Both the position numbers and the translations under genes were made by a program. A stretch of 34,488 nucleotides of DNA from CBFFRJ01 sp965644225. Lineage in GTDB: Bacteria > Pseudomonadota > Gammaproteobacteria > Enterobacterales > Enterobacteriaceae. This document shows, piece by piece, positions 15,427 to 23,289 of this stretch; the first letter of the stretch is position 1, and every line of letters starts with the position of its first letter. The stretch spans positions 1 through 34,488 of the forward strand of contig NZ_CBFFRJ010000049.1 in assembly GCF_965644225.1 (NCBI RefSeq), in the 5' to 3' direction. Under the pieces are notes generated by a model. The model saw nothing but the letters and a program-made list of their open reading frames with translations, was not told the origin of the DNA and made no database searches.

Positions 15427-16216
15427 ATTGCTGACAGCCAAGGCACCAGTAAAACGGCCTTGAGGATAACGTGGTTTTCTCAATCGTCCCGCCACAGCGC
15501 TCGCATGGCTCCCCTTCCCGATGGAAAACCTTAAAACTAAACAGCGCGCCATGGTGGCGATTTTCATTCACCCTGCCCCGCGTCTGATAAGAAAGGCGGG
15601 GGATCGCGAGCATCGCCTGCGCCAGCCTGTCCAGTTGACTATCATCAAGATCGCAGGCCCTATGCTGAGGTGCCAGCGCGGCTTCCCACAGAATTTCCAC
15701 CCGCAGATAATTGCCCAGTCCGGCCAGAAATGCCTGATCGAGCAGCAGCCCGGCAAACTGTCGGCGGGCGAAACGCATTGATAACAGACGCGCTTTAACC
15801 TGCGCCGCCGTCAGCGACATATCCAGCACATCCGGGCCAACCCGCTGTAAAAAGGGATGTGTCGCCAGCTCGTCAGCAGTCAGCATTGCGATGTCAGATG
15901 CGCTGTAGAGCAATATGGCATTGTCGGCAGTTGCCAACCGTACGCGCAGGACACGCGTCGTCTCGGGTATTTCGCCACTGCCCACCACCCGCCAGACGCC
16001 GTACAGCTGGTTGTGGCTGTACATCGTCAGGCCGCTGGAAAAATGGGTCAGCAGCGCTTTGCCCCGGGTTTCGATATGCGTAATCGTGCAACCAACCAGA
16101 TCGGACGCATAAGCCTGTAAATGAGGAAAGGCAAACCAGACGCTGGTCAGGGATTTGCCTTTGACTGCCGCTTCAAGACTGTCTGCGGCGCGGCGGATTT
16201 CCGGTCCTTCCGGCAT
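15425..16216 (-). CDS. nei: Endonuclease VIII, DNA glycosylase/AP lyase
   Basis: Excises oxidised pyrimidines and cuts at the abasic site in base excision repair. All 263 positions align in length with E. coli Nei. The N-terminal MPEGPEIRRA gives the catalytic Pro2 (nucleophile) and Glu3; Lys53 in TRGKALL is present; the helix-two-turn-helix (QFAGLLLDQAFLAGLGNYLRVEILW) and the C-terminal zinc finger (Cys238, Cys241, Cys258, Cys261, with Arg253) are intact. It starts 17 nt after pxpA and is the last gene of the run beginning at phr. In K-12 nei is followed by abrB and a fimbrial cluster; here gltA comes next. Confidence 0.98.
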   Translation of the reverse strand: MPEGPEIRRAADSLEAAVKGKSLTSVWFAFPHLQAYASDLVGCTITHIETRGKALLTHFSSGLTMYSHNQLYGVWRVVGSGEIPETTRVLRVRLATADNAILLYSASDIAMLTADELATHPFLQRVGPDVLDMSLTAAQVKARLLSMRFARRQFAGLLLDQAFLAGLGNYLRVEILWEAALAPQHRACDLDDSQLDRLAQAMLAIPRLSYQTRGRVNENRHHGALFSFKVFHREGEPCERCGGTIEKTTLSSRPFYWCLGCQQ

Positions 16217-16233
16217 AACCTGTTCCTTCGCGT

Positions 16234-16974
16234 TTAAATATCGGCGCTTACGGCAATGTTCTCTCTGGCAAATGCCGCCCGCAACTGCCGGGCAAAGGCC
16301 AGCGCGTGTTCGCCATCCCCATGTAAGCAGAGGGTTTGCGCCAGCACCTCAACATCCACGCCGTTGATGCTGGTCACTTTTCCGTGGCGTACCATACTGA
16401 GCGTTTGCGCCAGCGCATGCTTTTCGTCGGTAATCAGCGAGCCTGGCTGGCTGCGCGGCACCAGACGCCCGTCATCCTGGTAGCCCCGGTCGGCAAACAC
16501 TTCCTGCCGGGTTGCCAGTTGGTAGCGCGCGCCTGCCCGAATCAACTCACTGCCAGCCAGTCCGATAAGCAGCAAACCGCGATCAACATCATGCACCGCC
16601 CGCGCGATAGCATCAGCCAGCGGCGGCTCAACGGCAGCCTGGTTATAGAGCATGCCATGAGGCTTAACATGCCGCAGACGCCCGCCCTGCGCCCGTACTA
16701 TCGCCGCCAGCGCGCCGATCTGATACAGCACCTGAGCATAGACGGTCTCCGGGGCCAACTGCATCGCGGTGCGACCAAAATTCTCCCTGTCCGGGAAGCC
16801 CGGATGCGCCCCCACCGCCACGCCGTGTTTTAACGCACTGCGCACGGTGACCAGCATGGTGTGCGCATCTCCGGCATGAAACCCACAGGCTATGTTGGCT
16901 GAGGAGATCAACGTCATCAGCGCGGCATCATCAGCGCAGCCTTCGCCAAGATCGGCGTTAAGATCAATCTTCAT
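16234..16974 (-). CDS. pxpA: 5-oxoprolinase subunit A (LamB/YcsF family)
   Basis: Subunit of the bacterial ATP-dependent 5-oxoprolinase PxpABC, which opens 5-oxoproline (a damage product of glutamine and glutamate) to glutamate. The 246 residues contain the LamB/YcsF motifs DLNADLGEG, NIACGFHAGD, GAHPGFPDRENFGR, HVKPHGMLYN and LCLHGDG, with the Asp/His cluster expected for a metal-type active site. The start overlaps pxpC by 11 nt. Older annotations call this YbgL or a lactam utilisation protein. Confidence 0.95.
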   Translation of the reverse strand: MKIDLNADLGEGCADDAALMTLISSANIACGFHAGDAHTMLVTVRSALKHGVAVGAHPGFPDRENFGRTAMQLAPETVYAQVLYQIGALAAIVRAQGGRLRHVKPHGMLYNQAAVEPPLADAIARAVHDVDRGLLLIGLAGSELIRAGARYQLATRQEVFADRGYQDDGRLVPRSQPGSLITDEKHALAQTLSMVRHGKVTSINGVDVEVLAQTLCLHGDGEHALAFARQLRAAFARENIAVSADI

Positions 16975-17896
16975 GGCGAACGCGCCAGGCCAGCTGTTGC
17001 AGAAAACGCGCCTGTTCGCGCCTTGCGGTCAGCGCCTCTTCAAGGGTACAGGGGACAAAATGCACCGGCTGGCCCAGTGGGATCTGTGCCAGATGGTACA
17101 TATCCGCCTCAATAACACAGGCAATGCGCGGGTAGCCGCCAGTGGTCTGGGCATCGTTCATCAGCACAATAGGTTGCCCGCCAGGCGGAACCTGCACCAC
17201 GCCCGGAAGCAGGCCATGGGATAACAACTCCCGCCCGGAGGTACGAACCAGCGGCTGGCCCTGCAGTCGGTAACCCATGCGGTTGCTTTGCGGGTTGAGC
17301 TGCCAGGGTAAGCGCCAGAATGCCTCCTGAGAGTGCTTATCAAAGTCCTGGTATTCGGGGCCTGGGAGGGCGCGGATCCGGTTACCCCACAGCAGTTGCT
17401 TCACGCCGCGAGATGCGCGAAGCGGGTGCGCAGAAGGCAGAAGCGGGATTTTGTCCCCATCCTTCAACAACCGGCCTTCCAGCCCGCCCAGTCCGGTTTT
17501 GAGATCCGTACTGTATGAACCGAGCACGCGGGGAACATCCAGTCCACCCGCAACGGCAAGATAGCTGCGCACACCGTGCTGCGGGCGCTTCAGCACCAGC
17601 CGTTGCCCGGCCTTTACCGGGTAACGCCAGCCTGTCCAGACCGTTTTTCCCTCAAGCCGGGCCTCACACCCGGCTCCGGTAAGCGCAAACCAGCTATCGC
17701 GGCCAAACTCAATCTCACACTGGCCCAGCGTGATTTCCAGCCCTGCGGCATCGGCCTCATTACAGACCAGCGCATTGGCGATGGCTAACGCCGGGCCGTC
17801 AAGCGCGCCGCAATAGCTCAGGCCTGACTGGCGTAATCCGGTGCGCTTACCGCCCTGGACGCTGGCATAGATCCCGGCGCGAATAATTGTCAGCAT
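16964..17896 (-). CDS. pxpC: 5-oxoprolinase subunit C (KipA-like)
   Basis: Biotin-carboxylase-like/allophanate-hydrolase subunit 2 family member acting with PxpB and PxpA. The 310 residues equal E. coli PxpC (YbgK). Family features are RAGIYASVQ at the N-terminus, RQSGLSYCGALD, ALEITLG-like LEITLGQC, GWR...RPQHGVRSYLAVAGG, the SNRMGYRLQG block and MNDAQTTGGYPRIACVI. It overlaps pxpB by 7 nt and pxpA by 11 nt, so the three subunits are translated as a coupled set. Confidence 0.95.
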   Translation of the reverse strand: MLTIIRAGIYASVQGGKRTGLRQSGLSYCGALDGPALAIANALVCNEADAAGLEITLGQCEIEFGRDSWFALTGAGCEARLEGKTVWTGWRYPVKAGQRLVLKRPQHGVRSYLAVAGGLDVPRVLGSYSTDLKTGLGGLEGRLLKDGDKIPLLPSAHPLRASRGVKQLLWGNRIRALPGPEYQDFDKHSQEAFWRLPWQLNPQSNRMGYRLQGQPLVRTSGRELLSHGLLPGVVQVPPGGQPIVLMNDAQTTGGYPRIACVIEADMYHLAQIPLGQPVHFVPCTLEEALTARREQARFLQQLAWRVRHED

Positions 17897-18546
17897 ATGC
17901 CTTCCTTGCGGGGGATAAATCGAAGAGTGTCGCCGGGACGCAGCAGCACCGGCTCGGGTAATGCGGGATTAAACAGTGGCACGTCGGTGCGACCAATCAG
18001 ATTCCAGCCGCCGGGGGTTTCCAGTGGATAAACGCCCGTTTGTGTGCCGCCAATGCCCACTGATCCTGCGGGGACGCGCACGCGAGGTTCAGCGCGTCGC
18101 GGTGTGGCAAGGCTTGCGGGCAGCGTCCCGAGATACGGGAAACCGGGCTGGAAGCCCAGGAACCACACCACATAATCAACAGAGGCGTGCAGTTCAACCA
18201 CCTGCTTCTCGGTTAAGCTGGCTTGCCTGGCAACGAGCGCCAGATCCGGTCCGGCAGCGCCGCCATAAATCACCGGGATCTCAATCATTCGCGACTCAGG
18301 CTCCAGGGCTTCGCTCTCCTCCCACCAGCGCTGTAATCGTTCGATCGCATCCAGCGCCAGTTCCTGCGGATCGCGCAATACCACGGTGATGTTATTCATG
18401 CCGGGGATGGCTTCCACCACTTCGGGTACATCGGCTAAACGCTGGGTTAATCGCCAGATGCGTTTTTGCGTTGCAAGCTGAACAGGAGGTTCCAGTTCCA
18501 GCACTACCGCCGTTTCACCTAACAGATAACAGCGCGCTCGTTGCAT
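17890..18546 (-). CDS. pxpB: 5-oxoprolinase subunit B (KipI-like)
   Basis: Partner of PxpC, homologous to the KipI sporulation-kinase inhibitor but enzymatic in this context. The 218 residues match E. coli PxpB (YbgJ) in length and contain MNNITVVL, IPVIYGGAAGPDLALVA, YVVWFLGFQPGFPYLG, RVRVPAGSVGIGGTQTGVYPLETPGGWNLIGRT and the terminal LRPGDTLRFIP. It starts 11 nt after ybgI. Confidence 0.95.
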   Translation of the reverse strand: MQRARCYLLGETAVVLELEPPVQLATQKRIWRLTQRLADVPEVVEAIPGMNNITVVLRDPQELALDAIERLQRWWEESEALEPESRMIEIPVIYGGAAGPDLALVARQASLTEKQVVELHASVDYVVWFLGFQPGFPYLGTLPASLATPRRAEPRVRVPAGSVGIGGTQTGVYPLETPGGWNLIGRTDVPLFNPALPEPVLLRPGDTLRFIPRKEGIC

Positions 18547-18557
18547 CTTTCCTCTCC

Positions 18558-19307
18558 TCAGGCCGGATTCGGAATATCAATAAAGGTCACATCAAGCTCG
18601 GTGTTTTCGGTCAGCCACTCGCTTAAGGCGCGAATACCGCCGCGCTCGGTGGCGTGGTGGCCGGCTGCGTAAAAATGCAGCCCCTGCTCGCGGGCTGAGT
18701 GAATGGTCTGCTCTGAGACTTCACCGGTAATAAAAGCATCAACGCCAAAGCGCGCGGCGTTATCGATAAACCCTTGCCCGCCGCCGGTACACCAGGCCAC
18801 GCGCTTGACCAGATCCGGTCCGGTATCGCCGCTCCATAGCGGCTTGCGCCCAAGGCGGGCTTCAATCCAGGACGCCAGTTCAAGCCCTGGCACCGGCATG
18901 GACAGTTCCCCCCATGGCAGCAATTCTTCGCCCTCCACGGTGCCCATCACGTTGATACCCAGCAAAGCGGCGAGCTGGACGTTATTGCCCAGCTCCGGAT
19001 GCGCATCCAGCGGCAGGTGCCAGCCATACAGGTTGATATCATTAGCCAGCAGCGTTTTCAGGCGGTTACGCTTCATGCCCCGGATAACCGGCGCTTCATT
19101 TTTCCAGAAATAGCCGTGATGAACGATAACGGCATCCGCCTCCAGACGCACCGCTTCATCGAGCAGCGCCTGACTGGCGGTAACGCCGGTAATGATTTTC
19201 TGTACGGTTTCACGTCCCTCAACCTGCAAGCCATTGGGGCCGTAATCGCTGAACGCCGCACTGTTGAGTTTCTCGTTAATCAGGCTTTCCAGTTCAGTAT
19301 TTTTCAT
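18558..19307 (-). CDS. ybgI: DUF34/NIF3-family metal-binding protein YbgI
   Basis: Member of the widespread NIF3/DUF34 family, often labelled GTP cyclohydrolase 1 type 2 homologue although its physiological reaction is unsettled. The product has 249 residues, two more than E. coli, the extra ones falling in the VMGTVEGEELLPWG loop. Candidate ligands of the di-metal site are the double His of IVHHGYFW, Asp in LDAHPELG, and the His/Glu of AGHHATERGG. A purine-rich AGAGAG precedes the ATG. It lies 11 nt after phr and 11 nt before pxpB; the constant link to 5-oxoprolinase genes in enterobacteria hints at a metabolite-repair role, as inference. Confidence 0.95.
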   Translation of the reverse strand: MKNTELESLINEKLNSAAFSDYGPNGLQVEGRETVQKIITGVTASQALLDEAVRLEADAVIVHHGYFWKNEAPVIRGMKRNRLKTLLANDINLYGWHLPLDAHPELGNNVQLAALLGINVMGTVEGEELLPWGELSMPVPGLELASWIEARLGRKPLWSGDTGPDLVKRVAWCTGGGQGFIDNAARFGVDAFITGEVSEQTIHSAREQGLHFYAAGHHATERGGIRALSEWLTENTELDVTFIDIPNPA

Positions 19308-19318
19308 CGTCTCTCTCT

Positions 19319-20737
19319 TTACGATTTACGGGCGGCTTCATATGCCGCCAGCGTGGCTGTACGTGCCTGCTTGTGATCCACGACAGGCCGTGGATAGGAC
19401 AAGGAGATATCGGCTTTATCCGCCCAGGCCCAGGGAGTGTGAATGGCCTTTGTGGGCACCTCTGCCAGTTCCGGGATCCACTGACGAATAAACGCCCCTT
19501 CGCTGTCAAACCGCTCGCCCTGCGTGGTGGGGTTGAAGATGCGAAAATAGGGGGCGGCATCGGTGCCGGTAGAGGCTGCCCACTGCCAGCCGCCGTTGTT
19601 TGCGGCAAGGCAACCATCGACCAGCTGAGACATAAAATAGCGCTCGCCTTTACGCCAGTCGATCAACAAATCTTTCACCAGAAAACTGGCCACAATCATC
19701 CGCAGGCGATTGTGCATCCAGCCGGTGCTGTTGAGCTGACGCATCGCCGCATCCACAATCGGATAGCCGGTTTGCCCCAGCTCCCAGGCCCGAAGTAGCG
19801 CTGGCGCCTCCTGCCATTTGACATTATCTGTCCAGCGAATAAAAGGGCGATGCTTACATAAATCAGGATGATAAGTCATTAAGTGGCGGTAAAACTCCCG
19901 CCAGATAAGTTCGTTGAGCCATACCGACCCGTTACCGCCGCTGAGCGCATCGGGCTGCTCTGCCAGCAGTCGGTGTAAACACTGGCGTGGCGACAATACG
20001 CCGATAACCAGACAGGCCGACAGGCGACTGGTGCCCTCGATGGCCGGGAAATCCCGTTGCTGTTCATATTCACCCGCATGATGCTGACAGAAGTGCCGCA
20101 GTTGCCCAATCGCACTTTTCTCATCCGCCGGGAACCATGCTGGATCAAAAGGCTGTTGTGGATAGTCGAATTCAAGCGTCGGCAGTTTGCCCTCAAGCGC
20201 TCCTGTTTCCCGTACCCGCGGGGCCGCAACGCATTCGGGCATCTCCTCTTTGAGCCGGCGCAGCCAGGCATTTTTATAGGGCGTAAAGACCTTATACATT
20301 TCATGATTGCCGGTCACCACGCTGCCAGGCGGCAGTATCACACTGTCGTCAAACCCTTGAAAGGCTACGCCTGGCAGGGCTTTCTCAACGGCGGCATCCC
20401 GCAATCGTTCATTCACTTCATACTGATAGTTATAAAAAAGATGGCTGACCTTTTCCTCTTCGCACACCGCGCGCACCACGTTCACACTGGCGGCAAAATC
20501 GGCCACTTCCCGGTAAATGAGGGGGATGCCCTTCTCCGCCAGCGCCTGCTGCAACATATTAAGCTGAGCCTGAAGGTAGGATGCCTGACGCGGCGCCATG
20601 ACATGCTGCTGCCACTGTTTCGGGGTGGCAATAAATAAGGCTTTTACCGCAGCGGATCCCTGACGGCAGGCAGCCGCAAGGGCAAGATTATCGTGGATGC
20701 GCAAATCTGCGCGAAACCAGACCAGATGGGTGGTCAT
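19319..20737 (-). CDS. phr: Deoxyribodipyrimidine photolyase (CPD photolyase)
   Basis: Light-driven repair of cyclobutane pyrimidine dimers using FAD and a methenyltetrahydrofolate antenna. The ATG at 20737 (MTTHLVWFRADLRIHDNLAL) gives 472 residues, the E. coli length, and has a strong AGGAGAG upstream; the six-codon in-frame extension would bury that site. The antenna domain (about 1-130) is followed by the FAD domain with EGTSRLSACLVIGVLSPRQ, WLNELIWREFYRHL, and the signature GYPIVDAAMRQLNSTGWMHNRLRM and NNGGWQWAASTGTDAAPYFRIFNP, split over two segments. In K-12 dtpD (ybgH) separates phr from ybgI; here the two are adjacent, suggesting co-transcription. Confidence 0.98.
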   Translation of the reverse strand: MTTHLVWFRADLRIHDNLALAAACRQGSAAVKALFIATPKQWQQHVMAPRQASYLQAQLNMLQQALAEKGIPLIYREVADFAASVNVVRAVCEEEKVSHLFYNYQYEVNERLRDAAVEKALPGVAFQGFDDSVILPPGSVVTGNHEMYKVFTPYKNAWLRRLKEEMPECVAAPRVRETGALEGKLPTLEFDYPQQPFDPAWFPADEKSAIGQLRHFCQHHAGEYEQQRDFPAIEGTSRLSACLVIGVLSPRQCLHRLLAEQPDALSGGNGSVWLNELIWREFYRHLMTYHPDLCKHRPFIRWTDNVKWQEAPALLRAWELGQTGYPIVDAAMRQLNSTGWMHNRLRMIVASFLVKDLLIDWRKGERYFMSQLVDGCLAANNGGWQWAASTGTDAAPYFRIFNPTTQGERFDSEGAFIRQWIPELAEVPTKAIHTPWAWADKADISLSYPRPVVDHKQARTATLAAYEAARKS

Positions 20738-20902
20738 AACTCTCCTGGTTGTCAATGTCCGAACATAAGCGTAGGAAAACCCAGCCCTATAATGTTAAAG
20801 GTCGGTTACAGGTGCAAGCAGAGGTTTTTCTTCCGTCGACAGTTACGCTAAGTCTGGCGGGGTCGATGAAGGGAAGCGGAGGGGAAGGCGCTGGTTAAGA
20901 TG

Positions 20903-20935
20903 AAAAAAAACCACCGCCGCGTACGGAGGTGGTTT
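20903..20935 (-). terminator. Terminator of ybfA
   Basis: On the minus strand the stem AAACCACC/GGTGGTTT (20935-20928 with 20915-20908), continued inside by CCG/CGG around a CGTA loop with one mismatch, is followed by a run of T (20910-20903). It lies about 22 nt after the ybfA stop. Confidence 0.9.
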
Positions 20936-20957
20936 ACATAGTTTGCTGTGTGATTAA

Positions 20958-21164
20958 TTAATAAAAATCGCAGGTCGCTTTTTCGGCCTGATCCATCCAC
21001 ACCGGTTTGTCGCTGGTTTTCGCCCAGACACGGTGCAGATAGCTGTAAAAACGTGAACGGTCTTTCCAGAACAGCATCACCGGTAATGCCAGAACACCCG
21101 CCAGAACAGCGAGAGTACGACGCATTAATACGATGTGAACTGGAAACGCTTTATAGATAGCCAT
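20958..21164 (-). CDS. ybfA: Small membrane protein YbfA
   Basis: A 68-residue protein of unknown function conserved at this place in E. coli. I chose the ATG at 21164 (MAIYKAFPVHIVLMRR) because GGGGAGAG lies directly upstream and the product then has the E. coli length; a 27-codon in-frame extension reads through that ribosome site and looks untranslated. One transmembrane segment (about 12-34, IVLMRRTLAVLAGVLALPVM split across it) is followed by a conserved hydrophilic tail, FWKDRSRFYSYLHRVW and DKPVWMDQAEKAT. It is divergent from kdpFABC and ends in its own terminator. Confidence 0.92.
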   Translation of the reverse strand: MAIYKAFPVHIVLMRRTLAVLAGVLALPVMLFWKDRSRFYSYLHRVWAKTSDKPVWMDQAEKATCDFY

Positions 21165-21502
21165 AATTCTCTCCCCTTTTCGTTGGCCGGTAATCTTCAC
21201 CGGAAAATTGTTTGCCCCGAAACAAGGTTGTTTGCGAGGACACACTGGAATCTGGTCAAAATAGTACCGCTTTGCTCGTAAGTTTACTACTCATCCGACC
21301 ACTAAATTTTGTCCATTTAAGCTTTATTTACATTCGCAGCGTAATTTAGTTACAGAAAAGTTAAATCAATACTAACCATTAGTTAAATTATGGTTTATCG
21401 GTTTTTATACTTTTTTTACACCCCCTGCGCTGATTTTTGCGAAATCTTTGCACGCAAAATCCTAACCTCACGGCAATCAATGAAAACACCTGGAGGTGGA
21501 TT
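21165..21502. other. Divergent ybfA / kdp regulatory region
   Basis: 338 nt, AT-rich, with no gene. The right part holds the KdpE operator and kdp promoter; the left must hold the ybfA promoter, for which I see no clear choice. Confidence 0.75.
21398..21466 (+). promoter_or_regulatory. kdpFABC promoter with KdpE operator
   Basis: A T-rich segment, TTTATAC-T7-ACACCC (about 21403-21424), corresponds to the KdpE-binding site of E. coli kdpFABC. Downstream, TTGCGA (21437-21442) is a plausible -35, with a weak -10 about 16-17 nt further at ATCCTA/TCCTAA, as expected for an activator-dependent promoter. The block including GATTTTTGCGAAATC is nearly the same as I remember it in E. coli. Induction would follow K+ limitation through KdpDE. 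Confidence 0.75.
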
Positions 21503-21592
21503 GTGAGTGCAGGCGTGATAACCGGTATCGTGCTGGTTTTCCTGTTGTTGGGCTATCTGGTTTATGCCCTGTTAAATGCGGAGGCCTTCTGA
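21503..21592 (+). CDS. kdpF: Small K+-ATPase subunit KdpF
   Basis: A 29-residue single-span membrane peptide (VSAGVITGIVLVFLLLGY..., GTG start) that stabilises the KdpFABC complex. Its sequence is almost that of E. coli KdpF. GGAGGTG lies just upstream, a near-ideal ribosome site. The stop codon TGA overlaps the kdpA start by one base. Confidence 0.95.
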   Translation: MSAGVITGIVLVFLLLGYLVYALLNAEAF

Positions 21593-23271
21593 TGACGGCC
21601 CAGGCGTTTTTACTGACAGCCAGCTTCCTGCTGGTGCTGTTTATTCTTGCCCGCCCGCTTGGCAGCGTGCTGGCAAAAATGATCGCCGGAACCCCTTTCC
21701 CTCTGGTAAGGGGAATAGAATCCGGGATTTGGCGCATGCTGGGGATCGATACCCGGGAGATGAGCTGGCGCCAGTACTTACTGGCTATTCTGTGGCTCAA
21801 CCTGTTCGGCATCATCTTGTTGTTCGCAATGTTGATGTTGCAGGACGTGTTGCCGCTCAACCCGCAAAAGCTGCCGGGGCTCTCCTGGCACCTGGCGCTG
21901 AACACCGCCGTGAGCTTTGTCACCAACACCAACTGGCAGTCCTACGCGGGTGAAAGCACCATGAGCTATTTCAGCCAGATGGTCGGCCTGACGGTGCAAA
22001 ACTTCCTTTCCGCCGCCACCGGCATCGCAGTTATTTTCGCCCTGACTCGCGCCTTTGCTCGCCATAGCCTTAACACGCTGGGCAACGCCTGGGTCGATAT
22101 CACGCGGATTACGTTGTGGGTCTTACTGCCGCTGTCGCTGGTCCTCGCGCTGGTATTTATTCAGCAGGGCGCGCTGCAAAACCTGCTTCCTTATCAGCCT
22201 GTTACCTCGCTGGAAGGCGTTTCGCAGATGCTGCCGATGGGGCCGGTCGCCTCGCAGGAAGCCATCAAAATGCTGGGGACCAACGGCGGCGGTTTCTTTA
22301 ATGCCAACTCGGCGCATCCGTTCGAGAACCCCACCGCCCTGACTAACTTCCTGCAGATGCTGGCGATTTTTTTGATCCCGGCCGCGCTCTGTTTTGCCTT
22401 TGGCGATGCCGTCAGCGATCGTCGCCAGGGACACGCCATTTTGTGGGCAATGTCGGTCATCTTCGTCATCTGCGCGGCTGCCGTAATGTGGGCGGAATGG
22501 CAGGGTAACCCGCATTTCCTCACCCTCGGCGGCGATAGCGCCATCAATATGGAAGGCAAAGAGAGCCGTTTTGGCGTTCTGGTCAGCAGCCTGTTTGCGG
22601 TAGTGACTACTGCGGCGTCCTGCGGCGCGGTGATTGCCATGCACGACTCCTTTACCGCGCTCGGCGGCATGATCCCAATGTGGCTGATGCAGATAGGTGA
22701 AGTGGTGTTTGGCGGCGTGGGTTCCGGTCTCTACGGCATGCTGCTGTTTGTGCTGCTGGCGGTGTTTATTGCCGGGCTGATGATTGGTCGCACCCCGGAA
22801 TATCTTGGTAAAAAAATCGACGTGCGTGAAATGAAAATGACCGCGCTGGCGATCCTTGTCACGCCGGCCCTGGTCCTGCTCGGCACCGCCCTTGCGATGA
22901 TGACCGAGGCCGGGCGCAGCGGTATTTTCAACCCCGGTATTCATGGCTTTAGCGAAGTGCTCTATGCCGTCTCCTCTGCGGCGAACAATAACGGCAGCGC
23001 CTTTGCAGGCCTGAGCGCTAACTCTCCTTTCTGGAACTGTCTGCTGGCCGTGTGCATGTTCGTGGGTCGCTTTGGCGTCATTGTGCCAGTCATGGCGATT
23101 GCCGGATCGCTGGTGGCGAAAAAGATCCAGCCTGCAAGCTCAGGAACATTGCCGACCCACGGCGCACTGTTTATCGGTCTGCTGATCGGCACCGTCCTGC
23201 TGGTGGGCGCCCTGACCTTTATTCCCGCCCTCGCCCTTGGCCCGGTGGCGGAATATCTCTCTTTACGCTGA
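21592..23271 (+). CDS. kdpA: K+-transporting ATPase, channel-like subunit KdpA
   Basis: Binds and selects K+ at the periplasmic side. The ATG at 21592 gives 559 residues (E. coli 557) and overlaps kdpF; upstream in-frame codons read kdpF in another frame and are not used. Four selectivity-filter loops of the superfamily of K+ transporters are visible: NTNWQSY, GTNGGGFFNAN, TAASCGAV and SAANNNGSAFAG. About ten hydrophobic helices surround them. It is coupled to kdpF and lies 18 nt before kdpB. Confidence 0.98.
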   Translation: MTAQAFLLTASFLLVLFILARPLGSVLAKMIAGTPFPLVRGIESGIWRMLGIDTREMSWRQYLLAILWLNLFGIILLFAMLMLQDVLPLNPQKLPGLSWHLALNTAVSFVTNTNWQSYAGESTMSYFSQMVGLTVQNFLSAATGIAVIFALTRAFARHSLNTLGNAWVDITRITLWVLLPLSLVLALVFIQQGALQNLLPYQPVTSLEGVSQMLPMGPVASQEAIKMLGTNGGGFFNANSAHPFENPTALTNFLQMLAIFLIPAALCFAFGDAVSDRRQGHAILWAMSVIFVICAAAVMWAEWQGNPHFLTLGGDSAINMEGKESRFGVLVSSLFAVVTTAASCGAVIAMHDSFTALGGMIPMWLMQIGEVVFGGVGSGLYGMLLFVLLAVFIAGLMIGRTPEYLGKKIDVREMKMTALAILVTPALVLLGTALAMMTEAGRSGIFNPGIHGFSEVLYAVSSAANNNGSAFAGLSANSPFWNCLLAVCMFVGRFGVIVPVMAIAGSLVAKKIQPASSGTLPTHGALFIGLLIGTVLLVGALTFIPALALGPVAEYLSLR

Positions 23272-23289
23272 TTGTGTGGAGCATAAGTG

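Noticed and set aside
14563..15567. A 334-codon minus-strand frame over gltA
   Set aside because: Shadow of gltA crossing its terminator; low-complexity, His/Arg-rich translation without family features.
21165..21245. 27-codon N-terminal extension of YbfA
   Set aside because: It reads through the strong ribosome-binding site of the shorter form and is not part of the E. coli protein.
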